A stretch of DNA of 64,000 bases from Sphaerisporangium siamense. GTDB lineage: Bacteria; Actinomycetota; Actinomycetes; Streptosporangiales; Streptosporangiaceae. The stretch is from assembly GCF_014205275.1 (NCBI RefSeq), contig NZ_JACHND010000001.1, forward strand, positions 4,650,001 to 4,714,000. Reading direction: 5' to 3'. Below, in pieces: positions 1-8,500 of this stretch; position 1 is the stretch's first letter, and the number at the start of each line of letters is the position of its first letter. The notes beneath the pieces were generated by a model. It saw only the letters and a program-made list of their open reading frames with translations, was not told the DNA's origin and did no database searches. Made by a program: the position numbers and the translations under genes.

Positions 1-141
1 CGCGAGATCGTTGGCCGTTGGATCGGCCGGCGCGAGGACGGGCGCCAGCAGCCCCGCGACCACGAACACGATCAGCGGAAGGGCGACCAGCGTGGTACGC
101 GCCGTCGCCGGAACGCCCCACGCGCGACGTCCCCGGGTCAC
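1..141 (-). CDS. ABC transporter permease, second subunit (DppC/NikC type), N-terminal part, cut by window edge
   Basis: Only the first 47 codons are in the window. The GTG start overlaps the stop of the upstream permease by four bases (GTGA), which fixes the frame. The translation has a basic N-terminus, then a hydrophobic helix (VALPLIVFVVAGLLAPVLA), then APADPTANDLA. A single helix followed by a 'LAP-DP---DL' motif is the usual start of DppC/NikC permeases of the nickel/oligopeptide ABC family. It would pair with the neighbouring DppB/NikB-type permease to form the membrane channel. Substrate is inferred only from the linked binding protein. Confidence 0.75.
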   Translation of the reverse strand, partial: MTRGRRAWGVPATARTTLVALPLIVFVVAGLLAPVLAPADPTANDLA

Positions 142-1154
142 GCCGCACGCTCCCGGATCCGAGGCGTCCGCCGGCTCGGCCGGTCGCGCCTGCCGGCGTC
201 CCGGCGGGACCGCGGGTCGATGAGGGCCTGCAGAACGTCGGCGAGGCGGTTCGCCAGAATGAACCCCCCGCCCAAGATGAGCGTGCCGGCCTGGAGCGCC
301 GGGACGTCCCGGGCCGCGGCCGCGTGGACGAAATAGGCGCCGAGACCGGGCCAGCCGAAGATCTGCTCCACGACGACCGTGCCCACCAGCAGACCGCCCA
401 CCATGACTCCGGCGACGGACAGGATCGGCCCCGCGGCGTTGGGCAGGCCGTCGCGGAGCACGATCGAGACCGGTCCGCTGCCCCGGGCCCGCGCGGCGAG
501 GACGTACGGCCGGTCGAGCGCCTCGCGCAGCGTGACGGCCACCACCCGGCTGAGGGCACCGGCCGCCGGAAGGCCGAGCACCGCCACCGGCATCACCCAC
601 GTCGCGGGACCCGCCATCCCGGACGTCGGCACCAGGTTCAGGCGCAGGGCCAGCGCCAGCACCAGCAGATAGCTCAGCCAGAACGCCGGCACCGAGGTCG
701 CCAGCAGGGCGCCACCGCGCAGGACCCCGCGCAGCAGGCCACGCCCGAGCACCGCTCCGGCGACGCCGACGGCCACCCCCGCCACGAGGGCCACCACGGC
801 GGAGCCGGCCACCAACCCCAGCGTCACGCCCAGCCGGTCGGCGATCTCCGGTCCGACGGGGGTGTTCGTCCGCAGTGACAGCCCGAAGTCGCCGGTGCTC
901 GCGCCGGCGAGCCAGCGCAGGTACCGCACCGCGGCGGGAGCGTCCAATCCCAGTTCCGTGCGGACGGCCTCGATCTGTTCGGGTGTCGCGGACCTGCCGG
1001 CTCTGGTCGCCGCCAGGATCGCCGCGGGGTCACCGCGTGCCAGAAGGACGAGCGCGAAGGTGCCGGCGGAGAGCGCGATGAGCACGCCGACGGTGTCGGC
1101 GGCCCATCGCGTGACGTGGCGTCCGACAGAGCGCAGCCGCCCCGGCGCTCTCAT
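138..1154 (-). CDS. ABC transporter permease, first subunit (DppB/NikB type)
   Basis: Inner-membrane permease of 338 residues. The start is the ATG that overlaps the stop of the binding-protein gene (ATGA), giving MRAPGRLRSVGRH. An open frame continues upstream but lies inside the binding-protein gene. The protein has an N-terminal helix (VGVLIALSAGTFALVLLARGDP), a periplasmic segment of the DppB_N kind, then five further helices. The EAA-type coupling loop is visible in EALDRPYVLAARARGSG, which contacts the ATPase subunits. The order is binding protein, NikB-like, NikC-like, all overlapping by four bases, so this is one operon. The ATPase genes must lie beyond the window. Family assignment is firm; nickel rather than peptide as substrate is inferred. 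Confidence 0.88.
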   Translation of the reverse strand: MRAPGRLRSVGRHVTRWAADTVGVLIALSAGTFALVLLARGDPAAILAATRAGRSATPEQIEAVRTELGLDAPAAVRYLRWLAGASTGDFGLSLRTNTPVGPEIADRLGVTLGLVAGSAVVALVAGVAVGVAGAVLGRGLLRGVLRGGALLATSVPAFWLSYLLVLALALRLNLVPTSGMAGPATWVMPVAVLGLPAAGALSRVVAVTLREALDRPYVLAARARGSGPVSIVLRDGLPNAAGPILSVAGVMVGGLLVGTVVVEQIFGWPGLGAYFVHAAAARDVPALQAGTLILGGGFILANRLADVLQALIDPRSRRDAGRRDRPSRRTPRIRERAA

Positions 1155-2725
1155 CCGACGGTGACCCCGGTCAGTTCCAGGTCGACGTCGGTGGGGGGAA
1201 CCGTGAAGCCCTTCACATCGCCACGGACCGCCCACAGTCGTGGCCGGTAGAGCAGCGGCACGAACCCGGCGTCGCCGGCCACGGCGTCGTAGAGCTCCTG
1301 GTACGCCGCCGCCCGGGAGGTCGGGTCGCGGGCGAACAGCGCCTTGTCCACGAGGTCTTCGGTGGCCGGCGTCGCCCAGAGCGGTGCGCGTGCGCCGCTG
1401 GTGAACAGGGACACGATCGAGCTGGAGGGGTCGTAGGGCGCGCCGAGGGTCTCGAAGAACGTGATGTCGTAGGCGCCTTCCGCGCGTTCGTCGTAGTACG
1501 CGGCGGCGTCGACCGGAGTGATCTCGACGGCGATGCCCACCTCCGCGAGGGCCGCGGCGATCGCCGCGGCCATGGTCCGGGGATCGAGCTGCCCCTCGGC
1601 CGGGGTCGCGGGGATGAGCAGCCGCAGTGACAGGGGTTTTCCGTCCTTGACCCGGGTCTTCCCGTCGAGGGCGTATCCGGCGGCGTCCAGCACCGCGCGG
1701 GCGCCGGCCTGGTCGAAGCTCTGCCGCAGGTCGGTGCCGGAGTCGGGCACGTCCGGCGGGAACACCCGCCGGGCCGGCTCCGCATGACCCCGGAACAGCG
1801 CCTGCGCCAGGGACGCGGTGTCGATCGCCTTGACGACGGCCTGCCGTACCGCCTTGTCACCGGCCGGGCCCTTGGGATTGAACCCGAGAAGGATCGAGAC
1901 ATCGGGGGAGCCGGTGAGGAGCTCGACGTCGCCGCGCTCGCCGAGCGAACGCGCCTCCACAGGACCGATCGGGGCCAGATACGCGCCGCCGACCAGATCG
2001 ATCTCACCGTTGGTCAACGCGTCGACGCGTGCCTGCGAGTCCGGGATGACCTTGAACTCAAGCCGTTCCAGACGTGGTTTCGCGCCCCAGTAGGTCTCGT
2101 TGCGTTCCAGCACCGCGCCGGTGGCGGCGCTGGACACGAGCTTCCAGGCTCCGGTGCCCACCGCGTCCTTGAAGGCGCCGTCGGCGGCGACCGACTTAGG
2201 GCTGAGAAGCCGGACGGGACGGACGATCGACATCTCCTGTAACAGAGGCGCGTACGGCTCGGACAGGTTCAGCAGGACGGTGTCCGGGTCCGGGGCCTCG
2301 ACGGAGGATATGACCTTCGACGCCCGGAAGAACGAGTAGCGTTTGTCGCCCACCCACCGTTCGAAGTTCCACTTGACGGCGGCGGCGTCCACCGGTGAAC
2401 CGTCGGTGAAGCGAACGCCGTCACGCAGGTCGAAGGTCACCTTCTTGCCGTCCTCGGCGACGGTCCACGACTCCGCCAGGGCCGGCTCCGGCCGGCCGTC
2501 CTCGCCGTAGCCGACCAGCGGCTCGTAGATGGCGTCGAGCAGCAGGAAGTTCCCGGTGAACCCATGCGGATCCAGGGCGCCCGACTCCGCGCTCAACCCG
2601 ATGCGCAGCGTCGTGGACGCGGCGGGGCCGCCGGACGCGGCGGTGCCACCGGTTCCCGAGCTACAGGCGCCGGCGAACGTCATCGACACGACGAGGGCGG
2701 CAACGAGCGGACGTGGTCGCGGCAC
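1151..2725 (-). CDS. Nickel/peptide ABC transporter substrate-binding lipoprotein (SBP_bac_5, NikA-like)
   Basis: Lipoprotein of 524 residues. The signal peptide ends in the lipobox AGAC, so the mature protein is anchored outside the membrane. The body follows the family-5 solute-binding fold: YEPLVGYGEDGRPEPALAES near the start, LRDGVRFTDGSPVDA, VGTGAWKLV, then NETYWGAKPRLERLEFKVIP. The spacing of these blocks and the late segment ETLGAPYDPSSS resemble E. coli NikA as I remember it (its ...WGAPYDP... block), which is why nickel is favoured over dipeptides. It is the first gene of the operon. The upstream 190 bases are free of genes and should hold the promoter. Substrate specificity cannot be decided from sequence alone. 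Confidence 0.85.
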   Translation of the reverse strand: MPRPRPLVAALVVSMTFAGACSSGTGGTAASGGPAASTTLRIGLSAESGALDPHGFTGNFLLLDAIYEPLVGYGEDGRPEPALAESWTVAEDGKKVTFDLRDGVRFTDGSPVDAAAVKWNFERWVGDKRYSFFRASKVISSVEAPDPDTVLLNLSEPYAPLLQEMSIVRPVRLLSPKSVAADGAFKDAVGTGAWKLVSSAATGAVLERNETYWGAKPRLERLEFKVIPDSQARVDALTNGEIDLVGGAYLAPIGPVEARSLGERGDVELLTGSPDVSILLGFNPKGPAGDKAVRQAVVKAIDTASLAQALFRGHAEPARRVFPPDVPDSGTDLRQSFDQAGARAVLDAAGYALDGKTRVKDGKPLSLRLLIPATPAEGQLDPRTMAAAIAAALAEVGIAVEITPVDAAAYYDERAEGAYDITFFETLGAPYDPSSSIVSLFTSGARAPLWATPATEDLVDKALFARDPTSRAAAYQELYDAVAGDAGFVPLLYRPRLWAVRGDVKGFTVPPTDVDLELTGVTVG

Positions 2726-2921
2726 GGATTCTCCTGGGGCGGTAGCCGGCGCGTGCAGGGTGACGGGAACGCACCCGCATCAGTAGTCGGTGCCACACCA
2801 CGCCTGGTTCCCACGACTTTCCCGCCGCCCGGCTTCCCGACCGAGGTCCCCGGTGGGGGGCCAGGAGATGTGGCCTGCCGGGGACGCCTACTTCGGCGCA
2901 GAGCCGGCCGCGATCTCCGCC

Positions 2922-2944
2922 GTGGCTCTGCCGATGATCGCGGA
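2922..2944. repeat. Left att-like repeat (attL), displaced 3' end of the acyl-CoA dehydrogenase gene
   Basis: Identical over 23 bp to 6179-6201. Read on the minus strand it codes SAIIGRATA and continues in frame EIAAGSAPK then stop (to about 2886), whereas the right copy continues KGA then stop. I read this copy as the original gene end, separated from the gene body by the insertion. The sequence 2726-2921 between it and nikA shows no gene. Confidence 0.6.
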
Positions 2945-3239
2945 ATCCTATGCGACTCGACAGATCATCGGGTCGACCAGATTCACGTGGGCAAGGGTTG
3001 TCCGGTCCGAGACTGCTCGATCAGGACATCAGGCTCATCGAACGTTATGAGGAACATGGCAACCCTTCTTGGCTGGGATCCTCAAGTGTTTCACCAAATC
3101 ACGCCTCGGATAATCAGGGCAGTTCAGATCTAAACGGACGTTACGCGCCAATCAGGGATGTCTTTCTTTTTTTGCCGCCATAGCGGCTTGCTATGCGAGA
3201 ATCTGTGCTGCCGAAGATCGGGCAGATGACGAGGATCCC

Positions 3240-4826
3240 GTGACCATCAGCGTCAAAGACCGTAAAACGCTCTGGACGCGCGCTCGGAACATCTGCTCCT
3301 ATCCGGGGTGCCGGCAAGAGCTCACGGTTGATGGGGTTGACGCGGCCACCGGCACGATCACGGTGGCCGTCGTTGGGGAAGAGGCCCACATCCGGTCCGC
3401 CCGTCCGGCGGGGCCTCGGCATGATCCCGCTTATCCCAAGGACAGGCTGGATGCGTACGAGAACCTCATTCTGCTCTGTCCGACGCATCACTCGATCATC
3501 GACGCCAACGGCGGAGCCGGCTTCGGGGCCGGGGCGCTCGTCAGGATGCGTGCCGCTCATGAGCGGCGGTTTCGGCGACGCTGGTCACTGCCGATGTCGG
3601 CGGTGCTGGTGCTGGTGCTGGTGCTGGTCGTTGTCGGCGTCGGCTGGTGGATGGTCGGCACCGATCGGGAATGGCCGAGGCCGATGCGCGGGGATTTCAA
3701 CATCGCGGTCGTCCGGTCTTCGCCCGGTGACCGGCTCCAGGATTTCGCCAACGAGGTTCCGGGTGAACTGCGGCAGCGGCTGCGCGCCCTCCATCCGGAC
3801 CTGCGCACGGAGGTGATCGCGGTCACGTTGGACCGTTCGCTCGACACGGACGGGGCCATGTCCGAAGTGGCGGCACGGCTCAACGCGCACATCCTCATCT
3901 GGCCGGTGGTCCGAGTCGACGGCGACGAGACCATCGTCTCGCCACGGCTCTTCGTCACCCCCGCTCACGTGCGTGACGCGCCCGAAGTGGCGGGCGAGCT
4001 GGAACTCGACGATCTCCGGGTGCTGGGACGGCTTCCGCTGGACCCGCTGGCATCCGCCGAACTGCGCGGCGAACTACTCGCGGCGGCGGCGGCCATCGCC
4101 GAACTCGTGCCCGGTCTGGCCTATTACGAGCACCAGAATCACGAAAGAGCCCGGGAAGCGTTCCGCAGGGCAGCGGACGGGAAAAGCGCGGCCGTCCGAA
4201 TCATCGCTCATCTGATGCTCGGAAATATCCAAATCCGCCAGGACGATCTCGTCGGCGCCGAACGGCACTACCGGCAGGCCTTCGCCGACCGCCCGGAGTT
4301 CGTACGGGCCGAGCTCGGGCTCGCCCAGCTCGTCTACCGGCGGTCCTTCCGGGAGTGCGACGGCCCCGACGCCGCCGGGCTCGACGAAAGCCAGCGGCTC
4401 TACCAGAAAATCCTGTCGAACGGTTTCGCGACACCGATGACCCGGGCACGGGCCGATTTCGGCCTCGGCCAGATCCACGTCTGCCGGAGTCAGGCCCTCC
4501 TGAGCGATGAATGGCAACAGGCGAGGACAGCCCTCACCAGCGTCATCCAGCTGTACCGGATGGACGGCAACCTGCTGATGCGCGAGCTGGCCAGCGAGGC
4601 GTACGCCCTGCTGGCGTTCGCCGACTCACCGGCCGAGGGCGGCGGGCCGCAGCGGGAGAAGACCCGACAGGCCATTCTCCAGTTCGACAGAGCCGCTCAG
4701 CTGGCTCTGGACAGCGAACGCAGAAAGCTTTTCCTCGACTTCAAAGCAAATCTACAGAAAAGACTCGGCGAAGCCCAATGTCCGAGCCTGTCCGCGCCGC
4801 CCCTGAATGCAACCGTAAGGTGTTGA
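3240..4826 (+). CDS. HNH-nuclease-like domain fused through a membrane helix to a TolB-like/TPR region
   Basis: 528 residues, GTG start with GAGG five bases upstream. Residues 1-110 form an HNH-like domain: C19/C24 and C80/H83 fit the zinc site, and H50 (EEAHIRS), N75 and H84 (ENLILLCPTHH) fit the H-N-H triad. A basic stretch (RRFRRRW) precedes one membrane helix at about 118-140, partly encoded by a GGTGCT tandem repeat. The charge pattern predicts the nuclease inside and the rest outside. Residues 150-270 (FNIAVV...AHILIWPVV) resemble TolB/FlgO-like N-terminal domains seen in TPR-cyclases. Helical TPR-type repeats run from about 290 to 500. A lipoprotein gene follows after two bases. I do not know a characterised protein with this layout; a membrane-tethered defence or stress effector is only a guess. 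Confidence 0.72.
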   Translation: MTISVKDRKTLWTRARNICSYPGCRQELTVDGVDAATGTITVAVVGEEAHIRSARPAGPRHDPAYPKDRLDAYENLILLCPTHHSIIDANGGAGFGAGALVRMRAAHERRFRRRWSLPMSAVLVLVLVLVVVGVGWWMVGTDREWPRPMRGDFNIAVVRSSPGDRLQDFANEVPGELRQRLRALHPDLRTEVIAVTLDRSLDTDGAMSEVAARLNAHILIWPVVRVDGDETIVSPRLFVTPAHVRDAPEVAGELELDDLRVLGRLPLDPLASAELRGELLAAAAAIAELVPGLAYYEHQNHERAREAFRRAADGKSAAVRIIAHLMLGNIQIRQDDLVGAERHYRQAFADRPEFVRAELGLAQLVYRRSFRECDGPDAAGLDESQRLYQKILSNGFATPMTRARADFGLGQIHVCRSQALLSDEWQQARTALTSVIQLYRMDGNLLMRELASEAYALLAFADSPAEGGGPQREKTRQAILQFDRAAQLALDSERRKLFLDFKANLQKRLGEAQCPSLSAPPLNATVRC

Positions 4827-4828
4827 CG

Positions 4829-5827
4829 ATGTCCCGAATCCTCGTCTCCGCTGTCCTTGCCCTCGCCCTGTCCGGGTGCCAGTCCCCGCCATCGCCGGTG
4901 GAGAGCGCATCGAAGCCGACGCCGCAGGCGACGGCCGCCGATAAAAGTCCCGCCTACAAAATCGGCGCGGACACCGCCGATGTATTCACGCGGCACGAAG
5001 CTCCGGAGAACGGTGTGCCCGCGCTTCTGACACAGAATATGGGTGGCGACGGATTCTACTGCTCCGATCCAGACGACAAGCCCGCGCGGGTGAGGATCTA
5101 CAACGAATGGGTCACTGCCGGATTCAACGGTAACCTTCCGGGTAAGCGATGGACGAAGGAACCCGTGGATCGTGACATGTCGGAAATCGGCTGGCCGGTC
5201 CATCTGGAGTTGACGAACATGCCGCCCAGCGACGCCATGGCCGAATCACCGAAATCTGGCAAGGTGATCATCGAGACGCCGTCGGGCCAGAAGATCCAGT
5301 CGACCTTCAAGGATTGTCTTCTGAAGTTCGTTCTCTTCCCGTGGGGCGAATACCGGTTGGAGGGCTCGTCCGGCCTGCTGACGGGGCGACTGCTGGGCAG
5401 ATACCGCATCACCCTCTCCTTCGACGAGATCACGGCGACAGGCGAGTTCCACATGCGACGAGCGCAGCACCCTCGCTTGATCACCACTATGCCGGAATGG
5501 CCCCTACCCAACCCAGGATCCGCCGTTCGCCTGGGTGTGGTCGGCGTTCCAGCCAACAGCCGACAGACCGTAGGCCTCTACCGCCCAAAATCCGTCGCTA
5601 GCACCGATTTCACCTTCCGCACCGCGGTTCCAGTGCAAACAGACGCGAACGGAGAGGCCACATTCGACCTCACCGTCCCCCCTCGGCCCGAATTCGGCTG
5701 CTACCTGTTCGCCCTCGACCCGGCCAACTACCCCACTGCGCAAGATGCGCCCATTCCCCAGCATCGGCTTCAGCTCTGTCCCGACGACCGCGCCCTGTAC
5801 GGGGACCAGCCGACTCCACCGCTGTAG
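4829..5827 (+). CDS. Lipoprotein of unknown function, partner of the HNH/TPR protein
   Basis: 332 residues from the ATG at 4829, two bases after the HNH/TPR stop. A GTG at 4820 in the same frame would overlap that gene. The N-terminus MSRILVSAVLALALSGC is a lipoprotein signal with lipobox ALSGC. A Ser/Pro/Thr-rich linker is followed by a mostly beta-looking body with no motif I recognise; the C-terminal third looks like an Ig-like beta sandwich with two cysteines (FGCYLF, QLCPDD). Tight coupling to the upstream gene suggests the two extracytoplasmic regions act together. Its codon use is less GC-biased than the housekeeping genes around it, in keeping with the island. Confidence 0.75.
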   Translation: MSRILVSAVLALALSGCQSPPSPVESASKPTPQATAADKSPAYKIGADTADVFTRHEAPENGVPALLTQNMGGDGFYCSDPDDKPARVRIYNEWVTAGFNGNLPGKRWTKEPVDRDMSEIGWPVHLELTNMPPSDAMAESPKSGKVIIETPSGQKIQSTFKDCLLKFVLFPWGEYRLEGSSGLLTGRLLGRYRITLSFDEITATGEFHMRRAQHPRLITTMPEWPLPNPGSAVRLGVVGVPANSRQTVGLYRPKSVASTDFTFRTAVPVQTDANGEATFDLTVPPRPEFGCYLFALDPANYPTAQDAPIPQHRLQLCPDDRALYGDQPTPPL

Positions 5828-5955
5828 TTCATGAAGCGACGGTGATGGAACGCGTCGCCGTAGGGCGGCGATGCGGGCGGCCGTGCCGGGGATGCCAAGG
5901 TCGTGGACCAGGTCGGCGACGCCGAAGCGGGCGGGTCGGTCGTCTCGCGGATCGC
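5828..5955 (-). pseudogene. Possible relic of a tyrosine-type integrase C-terminus
   Basis: The 335 bases between the lipoprotein gene and the acyl-CoA dehydrogenase contain no intact gene. On the minus strand one frame reads RFGVADLVHDLGIPGTAARI then AALRR. This looks like the 'LGIP--AGRT-A-R-LVL' segment I associate with actinobacterial site-specific integrases. The frame is broken on both sides. An integrase gene next to att is where one would expect it, but the stretch is short and the match is from memory. Confidence 0.28.
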
Positions 5956-6162
5956 CCCTGGAGGGGTAGAAACAGGGGCAGGATGCCCAGCAAGGTCGAC
6001 CAAGACGCCAACCCCCACGCCATTTGGCTCAATGGATTCCCGCAGCACTCTCTAGGGCTGTCGACCAAGAGGATCAGTCGTGCATTGACGATGTAGCCAC
6101 CTCGCATCCGTTTGACGGTTACTTTCTGTAGTCCTCCCCGCAGGGCTCCATCTCCTGCTGGT

Positions 6163-7791
6163 CTAGGCGCCCTTCGCTGTGGCTCTGCCGATGATCGCGG
6201 AGAGGTCCAGGCCGGGGGGAAGGGCGCCGAACGCCAGGGCTCGCTCCGAAGCCAGGCGGGAGGCGCAGAAGGCGTCGGCGACGGCTGGGGGGCTGTGTCT
6301 GACCAGCAAGGATCCCTGCAGGACCAAGGCGAGGCGTTCGGCCACCTGGCGGCCGCGGAACTCAAGGGTGGAGGTGTCGGTGAGGGAGTCCTTGGTCTCG
6401 CGGACGGCGGTGTCGAGGCGGGGGTCGGCGCCCTTGGCGAGCTCCACCTCGGTGAAGAACGCCTCCAGACCGTCCGGTTCCTTGGTGACCGACCGGAGCA
6501 GGTCGAGCGCGGCGACGTTGCCGGAGCCCTCCCAGATGCCGTTCAGCGGGGACTCGCGGAACAGGCGGGGCATCTGCGACTCCTCGACGTAGCCGTTGCC
6601 GCCCAGGCACTCCAGCGATTCGGCGGCGTGGGCGGGGGCCCGTTTGCACACCCAGTACTTCGCTGCCGCCAGGGCCGTGCGCCGCAGCGCGCCCTCGCCG
6701 CGCACGCCCCTGATGGCCTTGTCGGTCGCGCCGGCCAGCCGGATCATGAGGGCTGTGGCCGCCTCCGACTCAAGGGACAGGTCGGCGAGCACGTTGCGCA
6801 TCAGCGGCTGATCGGCGAGCCGCACGCCGAACGCGGAGCGGTGGCGCGCGTGGTGGACGGCCTGCGTCACGCCGTACCGCATGCCGGCCGCCGAGCCGAT
6901 CACGCAGTCCAGCCGGGTCATGTTGACCATCTCGATGATGGTCCGCACCCCGCGCCCCTCCTCGCCGACCAGGTGCGCGACCGCGCCCTCGTACTCCACC
7001 TCGGCCGAGGCGTTGGACCGGTTGCCGAGCTTGTCCTTCAGCCGAATGAGCCGCATCGCGTTGCGCGTGCCGTCCGGCAGCACCCGGGGGAGGAGGAAGC
7101 ACGACAGCCCGCCGGGGGCCTGCGCCAGCACCAGGAACACGTCGCACATCGGCGCGGAGTTGAACCACTTGTGCCCGGTGAGCGCGTAGGTCCCGTCACC
7201 GAGCGGCTCGGCCCGCGTGGTGTTCGCGCGCACGTCCGACCCGCCCTGCTTCTCGGTCATCGCCATGCCCGCCAGCACACCCCGCTTGGCCGCGCGCGGG
7301 CGCAGGCCGGGGTCGTAGGCCCGCGAGGTGAGCAGCGGCTCCCACGCCCCGGCGAGCGCGGGGCTGTGCCGCAGCGCCGCCACGCTCGCGTACGTCATCG
7401 AGATCGGGCAGCCGTGCCCGGCCTCCACCTGCGACCACACGTAGAACTTGGCGGCACGGGCCACGTGCGCGCCGGGGCGGGGCGACGCCCACGGCGTGGC
7501 GTGCAGCCCGTGCTCCACCGCCACGCCCATCAGCTCGTGCCACGCCGGGTGGAACTCCACCTCGTCGATCCGGCCGCCGTACCGGTCGTGCGTGCGCAGC
7601 ACGGGGGGATGCTCGTTGGCCAGCCGTCCCCACTCCTGTGCCCTGGCGGACCCGGCCAGCGTGCCGAGGGCGCGGAGCTCGCCCAGCGCCCAGTCGGCGC
7701 CCTCGCGGCGGGCGCCCTCCACCAGCGCCGGGTCGGCGGACACGTCGTGGCCGGTGAGCGGGGGCGCCTGGTTGAAGACGGCGTGTGTCAC
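6163..7791 (-). CDS. Acyl-CoA dehydrogenase, AidB/isovaleryl-CoA-dehydrogenase-like
   Basis: 542 residues. The GTG at 7791 is chosen because GGGAGG lies about seven bases before it; an upstream ATG near 7868 lacks a good ribosome site and would lengthen the protein beyond the family's usual 540. AidB-type features are an N-terminal HAVFNQAPPLTGHD segment, MAMTEKQGGSDVRAN and GHKWFNSAPMCD (flavin and acyl-CoA dehydrogenase signature regions), and the C-terminal LECLGGNGYVEE plus RLFRESPLNGIWEGSGN. AidB-like flavoproteins oxidise acyl-CoA weakly and some bind DNA or protect it from alkylation; which applies here cannot be told. The last codons lie at the island's right att site, so the C-terminus has probably been replaced. 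Confidence 0.9.
   Translation of the reverse strand: MTHAVFNQAPPLTGHDVSADPALVEGARREGADWALGELRALGTLAGSARAQEWGRLANEHPPVLRTHDRYGGRIDEVEFHPAWHELMGVAVEHGLHATPWASPRPGAHVARAAKFYVWSQVEAGHGCPISMTYASVAALRHSPALAGAWEPLLTSRAYDPGLRPRAAKRGVLAGMAMTEKQGGSDVRANTTRAEPLGDGTYALTGHKWFNSAPMCDVFLVLAQAPGGLSCFLLPRVLPDGTRNAMRLIRLKDKLGNRSNASAEVEYEGAVAHLVGEEGRGVRTIIEMVNMTRLDCVIGSAAGMRYGVTQAVHHARHRSAFGVRLADQPLMRNVLADLSLESEAATALMIRLAGATDKAIRGVRGEGALRRTALAAAKYWVCKRAPAHAAESLECLGGNGYVEESQMPRLFRESPLNGIWEGSGNVAALDLLRSVTKEPDGLEAFFTEVELAKGADPRLDTAVRETKDSLTDTSTLEFRGRQVAERLALVLQGSLLVRHSPPAVADAFCASRLASERALAFGALPPGLDLSAIIGRATAKGA
6179..6201. repeat. Right att-like repeat (attR) inside the 3' end of the acyl-CoA dehydrogenase gene
   Basis: Identical to 2922-2944. 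It encodes SAIIGRATA of the current dehydrogenase C-terminus. Codons after it (AKGA, stop) would come from the inserted element. Confidence 0.6.
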
Positions 7792-7939
7792 GGGATCCTC
7801 CCGGCGGGTCGCTGCGCGGTCGTCGTCCGACGGATCGCGCGGGGTTGCATTGCGCGCTCCGTCCTCCATCTCAGCATTTGTCGACAAGAATGGGGTGCGG
7901 GGGTGGCCGGACGGTGGCGGACCAACGGAAGGGGGCCCG

Positions 7940-8500
7940 GTGGAGACGCCTGGAACCGACGACCGGTCGCTACACCAGCGCGTCGTCGGCGGTGACGAGA
8001 GCGCGCTCGGTGAGGTGCACACCCGCCACTACCCGCTGGTCCTCAGCCTCGCGCTGCGCGTCACCCGCGACCGCGTGGTGGCCGAGGACATCGTCCAGGA
8101 GGTGTTCGTCACCTTCTGGGAGCGCCCGCTGGCCTTCGACCCCGACCGGGGCACGCTGCGCTCCTGGCTCGCCACGATCGCCCACCGGCGCGCCGTCGAC
8201 CACGTGCGCAGCGAGCAGCGGCACCGCGTCTCGGTCCTCGGCCCCCGCCTGACCGACCCCGAGCCGAGCCCGAGCCCCTTGGAGGACTGGGTGCTGGCCG
8301 CCGACGAGGCCGCCCGGGTGCGGCGCGCGGTGGCGAGGCTCCCCGGGGGCTTACGCGAGCCCATCGAACTCGCCTACTACCGTGGCCGTACCTATCGGCA
8401 GACGGCCGAGGACCTCGGCCTGCCGGAGGGCACGGTCAAGTCCCGGATCCGCATGGGCCTTCGCAGGCTCGCCGACGAACTGGCCGAAGAGGAGGTGTGA
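7940..8500 (+). CDS. ECF RNA polymerase sigma factor
   Basis: 186 residues from a GTG preceded by GGAAGGGGG. Sigma region 2 is seen in HYPLVLSLALRVTRDRVVAE DIVQEVFVTFWER and RGTLRSWLATIAHRRAVDHV. Region 4 is ARLPGGLREPIELAYYRGRT followed by the helix-turn-helix around LGLPEGTVKSRIRMGLRRLA. It directs RNA polymerase to a dedicated promoter set. The stop overlaps the start of the next gene (TGATG), so sigma factor and partner are co-translated. The divergent promoter region with the acyl-CoA dehydrogenase is only about 150 bases. Confidence 0.92.
   Translation: METPGTDDRSLHQRVVGGDESALGEVHTRHYPLVLSLALRVTRDRVVAEDIVQEVFVTFWERPLAFDPDRGTLRSWLATIAHRRAVDHVRSEQRHRVSVLGPRLTDPEPSPSPLEDWVLAADEAARVRRAVARLPGGLREPIELAYYRGRTYRQTAEDLGLPEGTVKSRIRMGLRRLADELAEEEV

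Larger units (their letters stand above)
2922..6201. mobile_element. Small integrated island flanked by att-like direct repeats
   Basis: A 23-bp sequence at 2922-2944 recurs exactly at 6179-6201. Extending seven bases leftwards gives 30 bp with two mismatches. The right copy is the 3' end of the acyl-CoA dehydrogenase gene (minus strand, coding SAIIGRATA). The left copy encodes the same residues followed by a different tail and stop. That is the signature of an element inserted into the 3' end of a gene while supplying a replacement end. Inside are the HNH/TPR gene, a lipoprotein gene and a possible integrase relic next to the right end. The interior is more AT-rich than its surroundings, for example 3040-3200 and 4960-5700. 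No intact recombinase remains, so the element looks immobile now. Confidence 0.6.

Noticed and set aside
2840..2885. Cobalamin-riboswitch-like B12 box on the plus strand (GGCCAGGAGATGTGGCCTGC)
   Set aside because: Other conserved blocks (GGTGAAA-type loop, CCGCNACTGT) are missing, and the strand is opposite to the nik operon it might control.
6112..7995. A 627-codon open frame antisense to the acyl-CoA dehydrogenase
   Set aside because: The minus-strand protein has clear family motifs; the other has none.
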